DNA from: Bradyrhizobium sp. sGM-13
Lineage (GTDB): Bacteria > Pseudomonadota > Alphaproteobacteria > Rhizobiales > Xanthobacteraceae
Direction: 5' to 3'
NCBI RefSeq assembly: GCF_018398875.1
Contig: NZ_JAGWDK010000013.1
Coordinates: 62,001 to 126,000 of the forward strand
Length of the DNA stretch: 64,000 nucleotides
The position numbers and the translations under genes are program-made. The notes under the pieces are model-generated. The model was not told where the DNA came from. It searched no databases and was given only the letters and a program-made list of their open reading frames with translations. Below, piece by piece: positions 32,705 through 41,627 of this stretch (the stretch's first letter is position 1; the number at the start of each line of letters is the position of its first letter).

Positions 32705-33484
32705 TCATGTGCCGCGCTCCTCTGCGATGCCATATTTGGCCCTGAATTTTTCCAGCACGCGCCCCGCGAGAACGGTTCCTCCTGGCACGTCGATGTCATG
32801 CTCGTTCTCCGATGGCGCATCCAGCCGCCACATGCCATCCCTCCAAAGTTTGCCGAGAACAACCCACATGCCCAGCAGATTGTGAGGGTGGTCCCTGAAG
32901 ATCTCCACGACCAGGTCAGGCATTGTCCGCACGATTTCATCGGATGCGGCTTCCAGCTCGCGCTGTTCTATCTCCTCCACCGACTCGAAGTTCTCGTTCC
33001 AGAAGTATGCGGCGACCATCGCCGGACCGATCTTGTCTGTCCAACGATACTGCGCGCCCACCGGCTCGAGATAGCCCGTTTCGGCGAGCGCCCGCGCGAC
33101 GTTGCGATGTATCTCCAGGCAGTCAATCGGCTCGCGGCGCGTTGACATCGGCGATGCGCTATCACAAACGACCCACAGCCATGCTTGCAGCAATTCTGCA
33201 AAGCGTGGGTCATCTTTCCCGACACGCCCTGCCAGATATTCCGGCATCGCATCGGCGTCCATCGTCAAGGCGTGCTCACAATACCAGATCTCACCGGGCA
33301 TATCCGCCCGCGGGACGGGCGCGAGCAGCCCGAACTTCGTCAACGCGACCGTCGCGGCTTCACGGTCCGACGTTGTCTCGTGATAGAAGGCCTCTCCCTT
33401 ATGCCCATGCAGGGTCACATGGCGCGCGATTGAGGCGGCAAGCTCACCGCAGAGCCGGCCTTCGACATCACCTGTCTCCATCAT
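32705..33484 (-). CDS. Hypothetical protein, tandem paralogue 1
   Basis: 259 aa; first gene of the unrecognised cassette, ATG at 33484 with AAGGG about 9 nt upstream (a second ATG follows directly). Sequence blocks shared with the next gene are EGRLCGELAASI, LTKFGLLAPVPRAD, HALTMDADAMPEYLAGR and YLEPVGAQYRWTDKIGP. Soluble, rich in Trp and acidic residues. The two copies are separated by a period of 891 bp and the DNA similarity continues about 20-25 nt past both stop codons, so the copy arose by tandem duplication. Confidence 0.75.
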   Translation of the reverse strand: MMETGDVEGRLCGELAASIARHVTLHGHKGEAFYHETTSDREAATVALTKFGLLAPVPRADMPGEIWYCEHALTMDADAMPEYLAGRVGKDDPRFAELLQAWLWVVCDSASPMSTRREPIDCLEIHRNVARALAETGYLEPVGAQYRWTDKIGPAMVAAYFWNENFESVEEIEQRELEAASDEIVRTMPDLVVEIFRDHPHNLLGMWVVLGKLWRDGMWRLDAPSENEHDIDVPGGTVLAGRVLEKFRAKYGIAEERGT

Positions 33485-33819
33485 GTCGCCAACCCTTCAT
33501 GCGGGATGTACGCCCGATTCGTCTCCCGAAGATAAAGTTAGACGTCGCACCTACCGGTTGCAAACGACCATCAGGAGCGAGCCCTAACGCTTCATGAAGG
33601 GAGGAGAGTGATCTGCCGCGGTTGGGCTCTCGAGCCATAAAGGCAAACGCCGGATTGTCGCGCTCACTCGATCTCGCTTTCGTCAGGTAAAGTGCCGTTA
33701 AGGATCTTTGAAAGAGTATCGGCGTCGGCCTCGGCAGGAAGAGAGGAAATTATCGGATGGGGCGGCAGGCAAATCCACTTCGATACCGACGTGGATTCGA
33801 TCGCGGCGAATTGACCCGT

Positions 33820-33953
33820 CATCGCCCGGCTCGACCGGGCGATCCAGTACGCCGCGGCGCACATTTTAAAAAAAACTAGCTACACGGCGTACTGGATGCC
33901 CCGCCGGAGCCTGTCATCGGGCGCGCATTCGCGCGACCCGTTGGCGGAGCATG
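33820..33953. repeat. Dispersed palindromic repeat, family C, in a gene-poor gap
   Basis: Arms CGCCCGGCTCGACCGGGCG and GATCCAGTACGCCG / CGGCGTACTGGAT, then GGAGCCTGTCATCGGGC; related elements are at 41628-41749 and 43664-43766. The surrounding gap 33485-33962 otherwise contains only a weak 52-codon minus-strand frame (33664-33822) that starts inside the repeat and has no SD site. Confidence 0.65.
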
Positions 33954-33962
33954 ACGGCGGAG

Positions 33963-35699
33963 CTAGCGATGCATCCCGTGCTGCATGGCGAGCAGCACGA
34001 TCACGGCGAGCGCCAGCACGACCGTCGTGGTTTTCCAGAACAGCAGCGGATTGCGCTCGATCAGCGGCGTTGACGACGTGCTCAGATAGTTTGCATTGGG
34101 ATGGCGCAGGTCGAACAAGAATTCCGAGAAACTGTCGTAGCGCTTGTAGGGATTGGGATGCACCGCCTTTTCCAGCGTGCCGTCGATCCATTGCGGCAAC
34201 TCGCGATCGCCATGCGACGCCGGGCGATAGACCAGCCTGTTGAATTGCGACCTGGTCCGCGCCTTTGCGATCTGCGCGCCGTAGGGCAGTTTTCCGGTCA
34301 GCATCTGGTAGGTGATGACGCCGAGTGAAAACAGGTCCGAGCGCGTCGTCGCCGGCTCGCCGAGGAAATATTCGGGCGCGGTGTATTGCTGGGTACCGAG
34401 AATGTCATTGCGGATGCCGGATGGCTCGGCCTCGACCACGCCCGTGATTTTCGTCGAACCGAAATCGATGATCTTCACGGTACCCGTAGCATCGATCATG
34501 ATGTTGTCGGGCCTGACGTCCTGGTGCAGCATCTCTTTGCGATGGAAGGCGCGCAGCCCCTTGGCGATCTGCTCGACGATGCCGCGCACGGTTTCCAGGC
34601 TCGGTTTCGGATTGTCGATCATCCATTGCGTCAGCGTCTGACCGTCGATGTATTCGGTCGCGACATAGAGGAAGTTGCGCTTGCGCTGCAGCAGGCAGGG
34701 TTTCAGCACATGCGGGCTGTCGATCCGCCGCGCCACCCACTCCTCCATCATGAACCGCTTCAGGTAAGCGGGATCGTCGCGCAAATCGATCGACGGGATC
34801 TTGATGGTGACCACCGCGTCGGTTTCGATATCGACGGCAAGGTAGATGTGGCTGCGGCTGGAGCCGTGCAGCTCGCGGACGATTCGGTAACCGTCGAACA
34901 CCGCCCGCGCCTCCAGAAGCGGCGGCAGCGGCAGTTCGTGCGGCTGGGCGAACACTTCGCTGGCGGCGCCGTCGGGCACCTCATCAACGCGCACGATCTG
35001 GACCGTGAGATTATCCTTGCTGCCAGCTTCAAAGGCCTGGTCGACAATCCCCTTCGCGGCCGCATCGAGATCGGCGCCGCCCTCGTTCACCGCCTTTGCA
35101 ATGCGACGGGCGCTAAGATGCTCGTAGATGCCATCGGTCGCGAGCACAAAGACGTCGCCCGGCTCGAGCCGCAGCATCTGGTAGTCGATCTCGATTTGCG
35201 GATTTACGCCGAGCGCCCGGCCGAGATAGCTCTGCTGCGAGGAGATGACGATGCGGTGGTCGTTGGTCAATTGCTCCAGCGTGTTGCCGGAGAGACGATA
35301 GATTCGGGAATCGCCGATGTGAAAGAGATGCGCCGTGGTCGACTTGATGACCATGGCGGAGAGCGTACAGACGTAACCGCGGTCCTTGTCATAGGCATAC
35401 TGGCTGCGCGTCTGCGAATGCAGCCAGGAATTGGTCGCCTCCAGCACGCGCTGCGCCGAGGTGCGCACCGACCATGATTCCGAGGTGCAGTAATAGTCGG
35501 TCAAAAAGCCCTTGACCGCCGATTCCGCGGCGACCCGGCTGACCTTGCTCGTGCTGATGCCGTCGGCCAGCACGATGGAAATGCCCTTGAGGCTGAGCAG
35601 CGGCTCGTCCGGGATCAGGACGCCATGGAAATCCTGGTTGGTTTCCTTGAGGCCCTTATCGGAAAATTGTCCAACCGATATTTTCAGCTCGCGCGGCAT
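33963..35699 (-). CDS. Bifunctional PP2C phosphatase / Ser-Thr protein kinase, C-terminally membrane anchored
   Basis: 578 aa fusion. Residues 8-240 are a PP2C phosphatase: NQDFHG, LADGIS, HIGDSRIYRL, LATDGIYEHL and SKDNLTV supply the metal-binding Asp residues. Residues about 268-535 are a Hanks-type kinase: VVTIKIPS (ATP Lys), catalytic loop LHQDVRPDNIMID near 390 (HRD reads HQD), DFG in IIDFGSTK near 410 and APEYFLGE. A C-terminal helix (FWKTTTVVLALAVIVLLAMQ) anchors it. Encoded 63 nt after a formate/nitrite channel gene. In related genomes such fusions sit beside nitrate/nitrite genes, so a role in nitrogen-oxide uptake control is plausible but inferred. Confidence 0.93.
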   Translation of the reverse strand: MPRELKISVGQFSDKGLKETNQDFHGVLIPDEPLLSLKGISIVLADGISTSKVSRVAAESAVKGFLTDYYCTSESWSVRTSAQRVLEATNSWLHSQTRSQYAYDKDRGYVCTLSAMVIKSTTAHLFHIGDSRIYRLSGNTLEQLTNDHRIVISSQQSYLGRALGVNPQIEIDYQMLRLEPGDVFVLATDGIYEHLSARRIAKAVNEGGADLDAAAKGIVDQAFEAGSKDNLTVQIVRVDEVPDGAASEVFAQPHELPLPPLLEARAVFDGYRIVRELHGSSRSHIYLAVDIETDAVVTIKIPSIDLRDDPAYLKRFMMEEWVARRIDSPHVLKPCLLQRKRNFLYVATEYIDGQTLTQWMIDNPKPSLETVRGIVEQIAKGLRAFHRKEMLHQDVRPDNIMIDATGTVKIIDFGSTKITGVVEAEPSGIRNDILGTQQYTAPEYFLGEPATTRSDLFSLGVITYQMLTGKLPYGAQIAKARTRSQFNRLVYRPASHGDRELPQWIDGTLEKAVHPNPYKRYDSFSEFLFDLRHPNANYLSTSSTPLIERNPLLFWKTTTVVLALAVIVLLAMQHGMHR

Positions 35700-35715
35700 T
35701 CCCGGCTTTCACGAC

Positions 35716-35749
35716 GATGGGCCTCTCCCCTTGCGAGGAGAGGCCCATC
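35716..35749. terminator. Strong intergenic hairpin between channel and kinase genes
   Basis: Perfect 13-bp stem GATGGGCCTCTCC (35716-35728) / GGAGAGGCCCATC (35737-35749), 8-nt loop. No T-run follows on the minus strand. It may cap the channel mRNA or partially terminate before the kinase gene. Confidence 0.55.
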
Positions 35750-35761
35750 CTCATCTTAAGA

Positions 35762-36613
35762 TCAAGCGGCAATGCGCGAGGACGGCCGCGAAGATGCCGC
35801 AGCCGACGCGCTGCGCGACGGACCGGTCTTGACGTGGGTCGCGTACAGCGTCAGCCCGGTAAAGGCGAGGCCGCCGACGAGGTTGCCGATGACGGTCGGA
35901 ATCTCGTTCCAGAAGATGTAATCCCACCAGGTGAACTTGCCGCCGAGCAGGAGCCCGGACGGGAACAGGAACATGTTCACGATGGAATGCTCGAAGGTCA
36001 TGAAGAAGAACAGCATGATCGGCATCCACATCGCGATCACCTTGCCGCTGACGTGCGTGGAGATCATCGCGCCGACGACGCCGGCCGATACCATCCAGTT
36101 GCAGAGCATGCCGCGGACGAACAGCGTGAGCATGCCGGCCGCGCCATGATCGGCATAGCCGACGGTGCGGCTCTCGCCGATTGTGCCGATCACCTGGCCG
36201 ACCTTATCCGGCGGCTGCGACCAGCCGAAGGTAAACACGATCGCCATCATCACGGCCACCGTGAAGGCGCCGGCGAAATTGCCGATGAAGACGAGGCCCC
36301 AGTTGCGCAGCACGCCGCCAATCGTCACGCCAGGGCGCTTGTCGATCAGCGCCAACGGCGCCAGCACGAACACGCCGGTGAGCAGGTCGAAACCCAGCAG
36401 ATACAGCATGCAGAAGCCGACCGGGAACAGCGCGGCGCCGACGATCGGCACACCGGTCTGCACATTGATGGTGATCGCAAACGCCGCGGCAAGCGCAAGG
36501 ATCGCTCCTGCCATGTAGGCGCGGATGACCGTATCGCGCGTCGACATGAAGATTTTGGATTCTCCGGCGTCGACCATCTTGGTCACGAATTCCGAAGGCG
36601 CGAGATAGGCCAT
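35762..36613 (-). CDS. Formate/nitrite transporter (FNT) family channel
   Basis: 283 aa from the ATG at 36613, with AAAGGGGA about 8 nt upstream. Six hydrophobic helices with the FNT signature elements: IRAYMAGAILALAAAFAITI (helix 1-2), GVLRNWGLVFIGNFAGA (FNT motif with RNW and GN) and GMLCNWMV, then FEHSIVNMF. The fold is an aquaporin-like pentameric channel for small monovalent anions. Nitrite (NirC-like) or formate are the likely substrates; the paired PP2C-kinase gene favours nitrite, as inference only. Confidence 0.92.
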   Translation of the reverse strand: MAYLAPSEFVTKMVDAGESKIFMSTRDTVIRAYMAGAILALAAAFAITINVQTGVPIVGAALFPVGFCMLYLLGFDLLTGVFVLAPLALIDKRPGVTIGGVLRNWGLVFIGNFAGAFTVAVMMAIVFTFGWSQPPDKVGQVIGTIGESRTVGYADHGAAGMLTLFVRGMLCNWMVSAGVVGAMISTHVSGKVIAMWMPIMLFFFMTFEHSIVNMFLFPSGLLLGGKFTWWDYIFWNEIPTVIGNLVGGLAFTGLTLYATHVKTGPSRSASAAASSRPSSRIAA

Positions 36614-37065
36614 TCCAGTTCCCCTTTCGAGACAACGTTGAAGCGCGCCGGATGCTGCGCAGCCGTGCACCGATTGAATGAAAAATCTTGCCGTCCTCGT
36701 GCGCGACAGATCCCGCGCCGCCTTTGAACGGCACAGAACGACGCGGGGTCATGCCCGACAGGAACTTAAGGATGCGCGAGCTGTCGTGAGGTGGTCCCGA
36801 AGACTGCTCGCAGCGCCTCACGCGAGGCCGCTTGATCCCAACGCCTTCGGCCAACGCTGGCCTTGGCAATCCGAACGGACGGCAGTCGTCATTGACTGAG
36901 ACAGGATTAAGCAATCGATGTGCCAACCCGAAATCGAGCCGTAGGCTCAAAAAGGCGCGTATTTCTACGTGGTTATGGTTCTATCGCGCGGTGCCCGGAG
37001 ATGAACCGCTGCCTTGTATTTGTGCAGTTGCACATATGTTAGCGCCTGCTGCGCAGCGCCTCGTC
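36614..37065. other. Intergenic region upstream of the FNT gene
   Basis: 452 nt without a credible gene on either strand. It must hold the FNT promoter; I found no convincing sigma-54 (GG-GC) or FNR-type (TTGAT-N4-ATCAA) site by reading. Confidence 0.4.
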
Positions 37066-37400
37066 ACAAACTCGCTGTCGTCCCGGACAAGCGAGCACAG
37101 CGAGCGTCGATCCGGGCCCCATCACCACAGGGCAAAGTTTTGCGAACGCTGGCGCCTCAGCGTCTTCCAACAACCCAATCCTGTGGTTATGGGTCCCTGC
37201 GTTCGCAGGGACGACGGCGGTACAAGCCTCGCCTCGCAATGAAATCTGAATTCGCAAAACTCGCTGTCGTCCCGGACAAGCGAGCACAGCGAGCGCCGAT
37301 CCGGGACCCATAACCACAGGACAAGGTTTGCGAACGCTGGCGCCCCAGCGTCTTCTAACAACTCGATCCTGTGGCTATGCGTCCCTGCGTTCGCAGACAG
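37066..37400. repeat. Tandem pair of ~189-bp direct repeats
   Basis: CAAA-CTCGCTGTCGTCCCGGACAAGCG starts at 37066 and an almost identical unit starts at 37255, period 189 bp. Both units contain GCGAACGCTGGCGCC, CAGCGTCTTC and TCCCTGCGTTCGCAG. The second unit is truncated after about 145 bp. Non-coding, GC-rich and palindromic within each unit. Confidence 0.75.
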
Positions 37401-37412
37401 CGGAGCAAGCTT

Positions 37413-38216
37413 CTACTTCGTCTGCGTCCGGATCGGCCGATCCTTCAGGCCGTTATTGTCGTAGGCCTTGCGTAGCGTGCCGTTGGAGATCGCTTCGCTC
37501 AGAAACTTGACCGCAAACGCCAGCGACAGCGGATGGTTGGGCGGCACCGCCACCGCCGTCACGGTCTGCTTGAAGGTTTCATCCAGCACGCGCGTGCCCG
37601 GAATCCTCTTTGCCATCGCGTTGAGCTGGTCGCGCGACAGCGCGAACGCATCGATCTCGCCATTCTTGAGCAGGCCGAAGATTTCGTCGTAGGTCTGGTA
37701 GCCCGTGACTTTGGCGTTCTTCAGATGCGCGATCGCGCCGCGCATCGTGGTCGTGTTGTTGACCGCCGCGACCTTGATCCCGGGTTGATCGAGTGTTGCG
37801 AAATTCGTCACCGTCGAGTCAGGCTTGACGATGTAGGTCGCATCCGACACCTCATAGATCGGTCCGAACGACATCCTGCCCTCGCGTTCCGGATCCTTCG
37901 GCAGGAAGGTGATGTCCCAGGTGCCCTTCGACGCCGCATCGACGATCTGACCGGAATTGTTGTGCGCGACATATTCGACGGGGACGCCGAGTTGTTCCGC
38001 CATCGCCTTGCCGAGATCGACCGGCACGCCGGCATAACCGGTTTCGGTCTTGGTCGACCAGAATGCGCCGCCGGCCGGACTGATCGCGATCGCCACCCGC
38101 AGCTTGCCGGTCGGCGCAATTTCATCCTTCAGGGCATCGGCTGTAGCGGGCATCGTCATCATGGCCGTCAATCCCAGCAAGAGACCGGCCGTTGCCGGCG
38201 AGAGTTGATTGAACAT
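37413..38216 (-). CDS. Periplasmic amino-acid-type ABC substrate-binding protein
   Basis: 267 aa from the ATG at 38216, preceded by GGGGAAGGAG. The signal peptide (TAGLLLGLTAMMTMPATADA) is followed by the SBP_bac_3 fold: TGKLRVAIAISPAGGAFWST, TGYAGVPVDLGKAMAEQLGV and TWDITFLPKDPEREGRMSFG. It binds a polar amino acid or related small molecule. No permease or ATPase gene is adjacent, so it is an orphan receptor or acts with a transporter elsewhere. Confidence 0.88.
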   Translation of the reverse strand: MFNQLSPATAGLLLGLTAMMTMPATADALKDEIAPTGKLRVAIAISPAGGAFWSTKTETGYAGVPVDLGKAMAEQLGVPVEYVAHNNSGQIVDAASKGTWDITFLPKDPEREGRMSFGPIYEVSDATYIVKPDSTVTNFATLDQPGIKVAAVNNTTTMRGAIAHLKNAKVTGYQTYDEIFGLLKNGEIDAFALSRDQLNAMAKRIPGTRVLDETFKQTVTAVAVPPNHPLSLAFAVKFLSEAISNGTLRKAYDNNGLKDRPIRTQTK

Positions 38217-38271
38217 CGGGAGCTCCTTCCCCAGCCGGCGGTTGGCGTCCCATTCATCCCTGCGCGGATGA

Positions 38272-38934
38272 TCAGCGCTTCTTCTTTGCCGCAGCCGCGC
38301 CTTTTGGAGCCGCAGCCGGCGTTGCCGGCTCGGCCGTTTCGAACTTGCCGATCGCCATGATCTGGACGCGCGCATTGGCTGATGATGCCGGGCGATTGAC
38401 ATCCTGCAACTGTTCCTCGCCAAGTCCAAGCGCCTGAAGCCGTTTAGGCGACACCTTGAAGGTGTTCACCAGAACGTCGCGGATCGATTCGGCGCGCCGC
38501 TGGCTCAGGATCAGATTGTGGTCGCGCCTTCCGGCGGATTCGACGTGATCGACGATCAGATAGCGATAGGGCCGCGTCTTCGGATCTGTGAGCGCGTCCG
38601 CGATGCTGCCGATGGTCTGATAGGAGGCCGGCCGGATCAGGGAGGAATCCTGGTCGAACACGACATCGACACGGATTTGCGGCAGCTTCGTCAGTTGCGG
38701 CGCGATCGGCGGCCGCTTCTGCGGCTGGGCGTCCGCTCTCGCCTTGATGCGGTCGGCAGCCTGCTGGCGCAAGGCAGCCAGGTCGATATCCGACTCGGCT
38801 TCGACGGCAAGCTTCTCAATGATATCCCCGCTCGACATGGCGGTCTGCGCCCGGCTCGCCGTTATCGGCAGGGCAAAGGCGGCCATGGCGCCCAGCACGA
38901 GACCGATACCGCACAGCTTTTCTTCCCCAAGCAT
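38272..38934 (-). CDS. OmpA-family protein
   Basis: 220 aa. The ATG at 38934 shares its A with the upstream gene's stop (TGATG), so translation is coupled. Signal peptide (GIGLVLGAMAAFALPITASRA), a helical spacer, then an OmpA-like peptidoglycan-binding domain: VDVVFDQDSSLIRPASYQTI, YLIVDHVESAGRRDHNLILS and RRAESIRDVLVNTFKV. The DxxxSxxGxxxxNxxLSxxRA pattern includes the diaminopimelate-binding residues. The C-terminus is Ala/Lys-rich. Likely periplasmic, tying the envelope to peptidoglycan. Confidence 0.88.
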   Translation of the reverse strand: MLGEEKLCGIGLVLGAMAAFALPITASRAQTAMSSGDIIEKLAVEAESDIDLAALRQQAADRIKARADAQPQKRPPIAPQLTKLPQIRVDVVFDQDSSLIRPASYQTIGSIADALTDPKTRPYRYLIVDHVESAGRRDHNLILSQRRAESIRDVLVNTFKVSPKRLQALGLGEEQLQDVNRPASSANARVQIMAIGKFETAEPATPAAAPKGAAAAKKKR

Positions 38935-39350
38935 CAGCGATACCCCGCGGCGCTGATCGCCTTGTTGCAGTTCGGGGTCGCCTTCTTGGTGGATTCCAAC
39001 AGACATTGCAGCCCCTTGACAGGATCGTGCCGTACCTCACCGCAGAAGCGGTTCAATTCCCAATTGCAGAGTTTCACAAGCGAGGTGCGCGCGGTAACGC
39101 GCTGCTGGATGGCGCCGAGGGCCTGGGGATAATCGGTCTTGCACTTCGCCGACACCACGTCCTGGTTGCGGCCCAGGCACTCCTTCAGGCGCGTCGCGTC
39201 GAGATTGACGCCGCGGCAATTGTCATCGATGTCCTTGCCGCAGCTCGCGGCCAGCATGGCCGCGGCCTCCTCGAATTTCATGGTCTGCGCCGTCGCCAGC
39301 GAAGGCATAAACACCGCAATGATGAACAGGAAAAGCCGGATTCGGGTCAT
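38934..39350 (-). CDS. Secreted Cys-rich protein
   Basis: 138 aa with a signal peptide (RLFLFIIAVFMPSLATAQ). The mature part carries evenly spaced Cys in the pattern AASCGKDIDDNCRG, LKECLGRN, SAKCKTD, KLCNWELNRFCGEV, LQCLLES and PNCNKA, which recalls the cysteine-rich GLG1-type repeat. Probably disulfide-stabilised in the periplasm. It is translationally coupled to the OmpA-family gene downstream, so the two likely act together at the envelope. Confidence 0.82.
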   Translation of the reverse strand: MTRIRLFLFIIAVFMPSLATAQTMKFEEAAAMLAASCGKDIDDNCRGVNLDATRLKECLGRNQDVVSAKCKTDYPQALGAIQQRVTARTSLVKLCNWELNRFCGEVRHDPVKGLQCLLESTKKATPNCNKAISAAGYR

Positions 39351-39530
39351 GCGCGCACCTCACACAAGGAGGGTGGCGATGGTCAAGTGTTCTGTTTGAG
39401 TTCACGGCCGCACGCGAAGCTATTGCGCCGCAACACGGGTCGCAGGCGCCAGTACATCTGTTCGTCATGTCCGACCTCGCCCCCACCTTTCCATGACAGA
39501 AAGTGGTGCATGATCAATTGATTAGTGATG

Positions 39531-40724
39531 TCACGGCGCGGTTTGCGCGGCCGGTACCTTGATCTCCTGCGGCAGGATGATCGCCGCCACGATCACCAAA
39601 AGGCAGAGCGCGCCGAATGTCTGGAGCATGGTGACGAAGCCGCCCTTTTCGTAGAGCCACGCCACCAGGCCGACGGAGGCGCCGGCCGCGGTGAAGCCGA
39701 CGAAGTAGCGCACCGAATAGGCGCGCGAGCGCCATTCCTCGGTGGTGTATTTGCCGACCATGGCGTCGTTGACGGTGACCTGGCCGAACGCGCCCATCAC
39801 GATGCCGATGGAAGCGATGATCAGCGGCAGGTTCGACAGCGTCGCCGCAAAATACATGAACGGCGCCAGCAAGAACGACAGCGGCAGCATCACGGCCTTC
39901 AGCGAATAATGGTCGATCAGCTTGCCGATGGTGTATTGCGTCATCGCGCCGAACACATAGACGCCGGCCGCGATCACCCCGAGCAGGGCCGGACTGTTGG
40001 TCAGGCCGGCCAACCGCTCGGCGAACAGTTTCGGCATCGCCACGGTGATGGCGTTGAAGGTCGTGGATATCGCGATCACCACGATCAGAAGGGCCAAAAA
40101 CACCCGCCACATGTCTTCTTTCGCAACCCGTGCCTGCGCTGCGGCCTGCCTGGTGCCGGTTCGGTCCTCGTGCATCACCATCAGCGCAAAGGCCGCGCCG
40201 ATCAGGATCGTGACAATTCCCGGCGCGATGAAGGCCCAGCGCCAGCCGAGATATTGCCCGATGACGCCGGTGACCAGCGCCGAGGACGCCACGCCGAGAT
40301 TGCCCCAGACGCCGTTCAGGCCCATCTCGCGGCCGAGTTTATCGGCATAGGACACGATCATCGCGGTGCCGACCGGATGATAGATCGAGGCGAACAGGCC
40401 GATCGCCAGCAGCGCCGCGCCAAGTTGTAAGGGCGTCTGCACGAAGCCGACGGCGATCATCGACGCGCCGATGCCGAGGAAAAATATCACCATCATGTGG
40501 CGCCGGCTCCAGCGGTCGCCGAGCCAGCCGGTGACGAGCGAGCCCGCGCCGAAGGCGACGAAGCCCGGGGTGGCGTAAGGCAACAGCTCCGAATAGGCCA
40601 TGCCGAGCGCCGGGCCCATGATGATGACGGCGGCGGCAAAGATCAGCATCGAATAATGGTCGATGAAATGGGCGGCGTTGACGAAAGTGATCACCCGGCT
40701 CGGGCTGTTCTTTGGGCTGTTCAT
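39531..40724 (-). CDS. MFS transporter
   Basis: 397 aa with 12 predicted membrane helices. Helix 1 reads VITFVNAAHFIDHYSMLIFA; loop 2-3 holds GWLGDRWSRRHMMV, the MFS A-motif (GxLxDRxxRR). The N-terminal pattern is close to the Fsr (fosmidomycin-resistance) branch of drug exporters. It lies divergent to an AraC regulator with 59 nt between start codons, the arrangement of a locally regulated exporter. Substrate unknown. Confidence 0.9.
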   Translation of the reverse strand: MNSPKNSPSRVITFVNAAHFIDHYSMLIFAAAVIIMGPALGMAYSELLPYATPGFVAFGAGSLVTGWLGDRWSRRHMMVIFFLGIGASMIAVGFVQTPLQLGAALLAIGLFASIYHPVGTAMIVSYADKLGREMGLNGVWGNLGVASSALVTGVIGQYLGWRWAFIAPGIVTILIGAAFALMVMHEDRTGTRQAAAQARVAKEDMWRVFLALLIVVIAISTTFNAITVAMPKLFAERLAGLTNSPALLGVIAAGVYVFGAMTQYTIGKLIDHYSLKAVMLPLSFLLAPFMYFAATLSNLPLIIASIGIVMGAFGQVTVNDAMVGKYTTEEWRSRAYSVRYFVGFTAAGASVGLVAWLYEKGGFVTMLQTFGALCLLVIVAAIILPQEIKVPAAQTAP

Positions 40725-40783
40725 GGTCGATTCCCGAATCCCGCAATTTTGCGAAATAGGTTATACGGGGTTGTCCTGACGGG

Positions 40784-41593
40784 ATGTCGCCAATGAATAT
40801 CGCCGAAAAGCCAATTGCCGCCATCATCGGGCGCCGCATTTCGACCGGCGACGGCATCCACATGATCGCCAACGGCTATAAGAAGGGCTTCCGGATCGAC
40901 ACCCACATGCATCGCGAAGCGCAGCTCGTCTATGCGGCGAAGGGCACCATGCAGGTGACGACGCCGAAGGGTCGCTGGCTGGTACCGCCGGACCGGGCGG
41001 TGTGGGTGCCCGCGCTATCGGAGCATGCGATCGACGTGCTCGCCGATATCGAGATGCGGACGCTCTATTTCGAACTCGACTGGCTACGGCGCGAGGTGCG
41101 CAGCCACAGCCTGGATGCGGAATTCGTGGTGCGGGTGTCGCCGCTCCTGCATCAGACCATTCTGGCTTTGTTCGACGATCGCGGCGACCACGAGCGAACC
41201 GAGCTTCTGCTGCGACTGGCCATGATGGAGCTCGACCAGGCGGAAGATTCAGCGACCTTCATCCCGCTGCCGCGCGAGCTGCGCTGCCGGCGCGCCGCCG
41301 ACATCGTGCTCGCGGACCCAACCGGCGACCATGAGATCGAAACGCTGGCGCGCGAGGTCGGCACCTCGGTGCGAACGCTGTCGCGGCTGTTCTCGTCGGA
41401 GACGCAATTGAGCTTCAAGAGCTGGTGCCAGCGCGCCCGGATTGCAGCGGCGATCGAGAAGCTGTCGACGGATGCCGGCGTGTCCGTCAAGCAGCTTGCC
41501 GCTGATTTGGGCTATGCCAGTGTGCCGGCGTTTTCCCATGCTTTCCGGCAGGTTACGGGCAAAACACCGACGGAATTCGCGGGGAAGGAGTGA
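40784..41593 (+). CDS. AraC-family transcriptional regulator with cupin sensor domain
   Basis: 269 aa. N-terminal cupin-like ligand domain (THMHREAQLVYAAKGTMQVT, RWLVPPDRAVWVPALSEHAI), C-terminal double HTH (ETLAREVGTSVRTLSRLFSS and VKQLAADLGYASVPAFSHAF, then GKTPTEF). This is the NimR/YeaM-like layout, regulators that usually control an adjacent divergent MFS exporter, matching the neighbour here. A second ATG lies at 40793. Confidence 0.92.
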   Translation: MSPMNIAEKPIAAIIGRRISTGDGIHMIANGYKKGFRIDTHMHREAQLVYAAKGTMQVTTPKGRWLVPPDRAVWVPALSEHAIDVLADIEMRTLYFELDWLRREVRSHSLDAEFVVRVSPLLHQTILALFDDRGDHERTELLLRLAMMELDQAEDSATFIPLPRELRCRRAADIVLADPTGDHEIETLAREVGTSVRTLSRLFSSETQLSFKSWCQRARIAAAIEKLSTDAGVSVKQLAADLGYASVPAFSHAFRQVTGKTPTEFAGKE

Positions 41594-41627
41594 GGCCGTG
41601 ACATTGTATTGTCGTCATTATCAGCGA

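Noticed and set aside
36614..37412. Possible FNR or sigma-54 promoter upstream of the FNT gene
   Set aside because: No TTGAT-N4-ATCAA or GG-N10-GC pair with acceptable match was found by reading.
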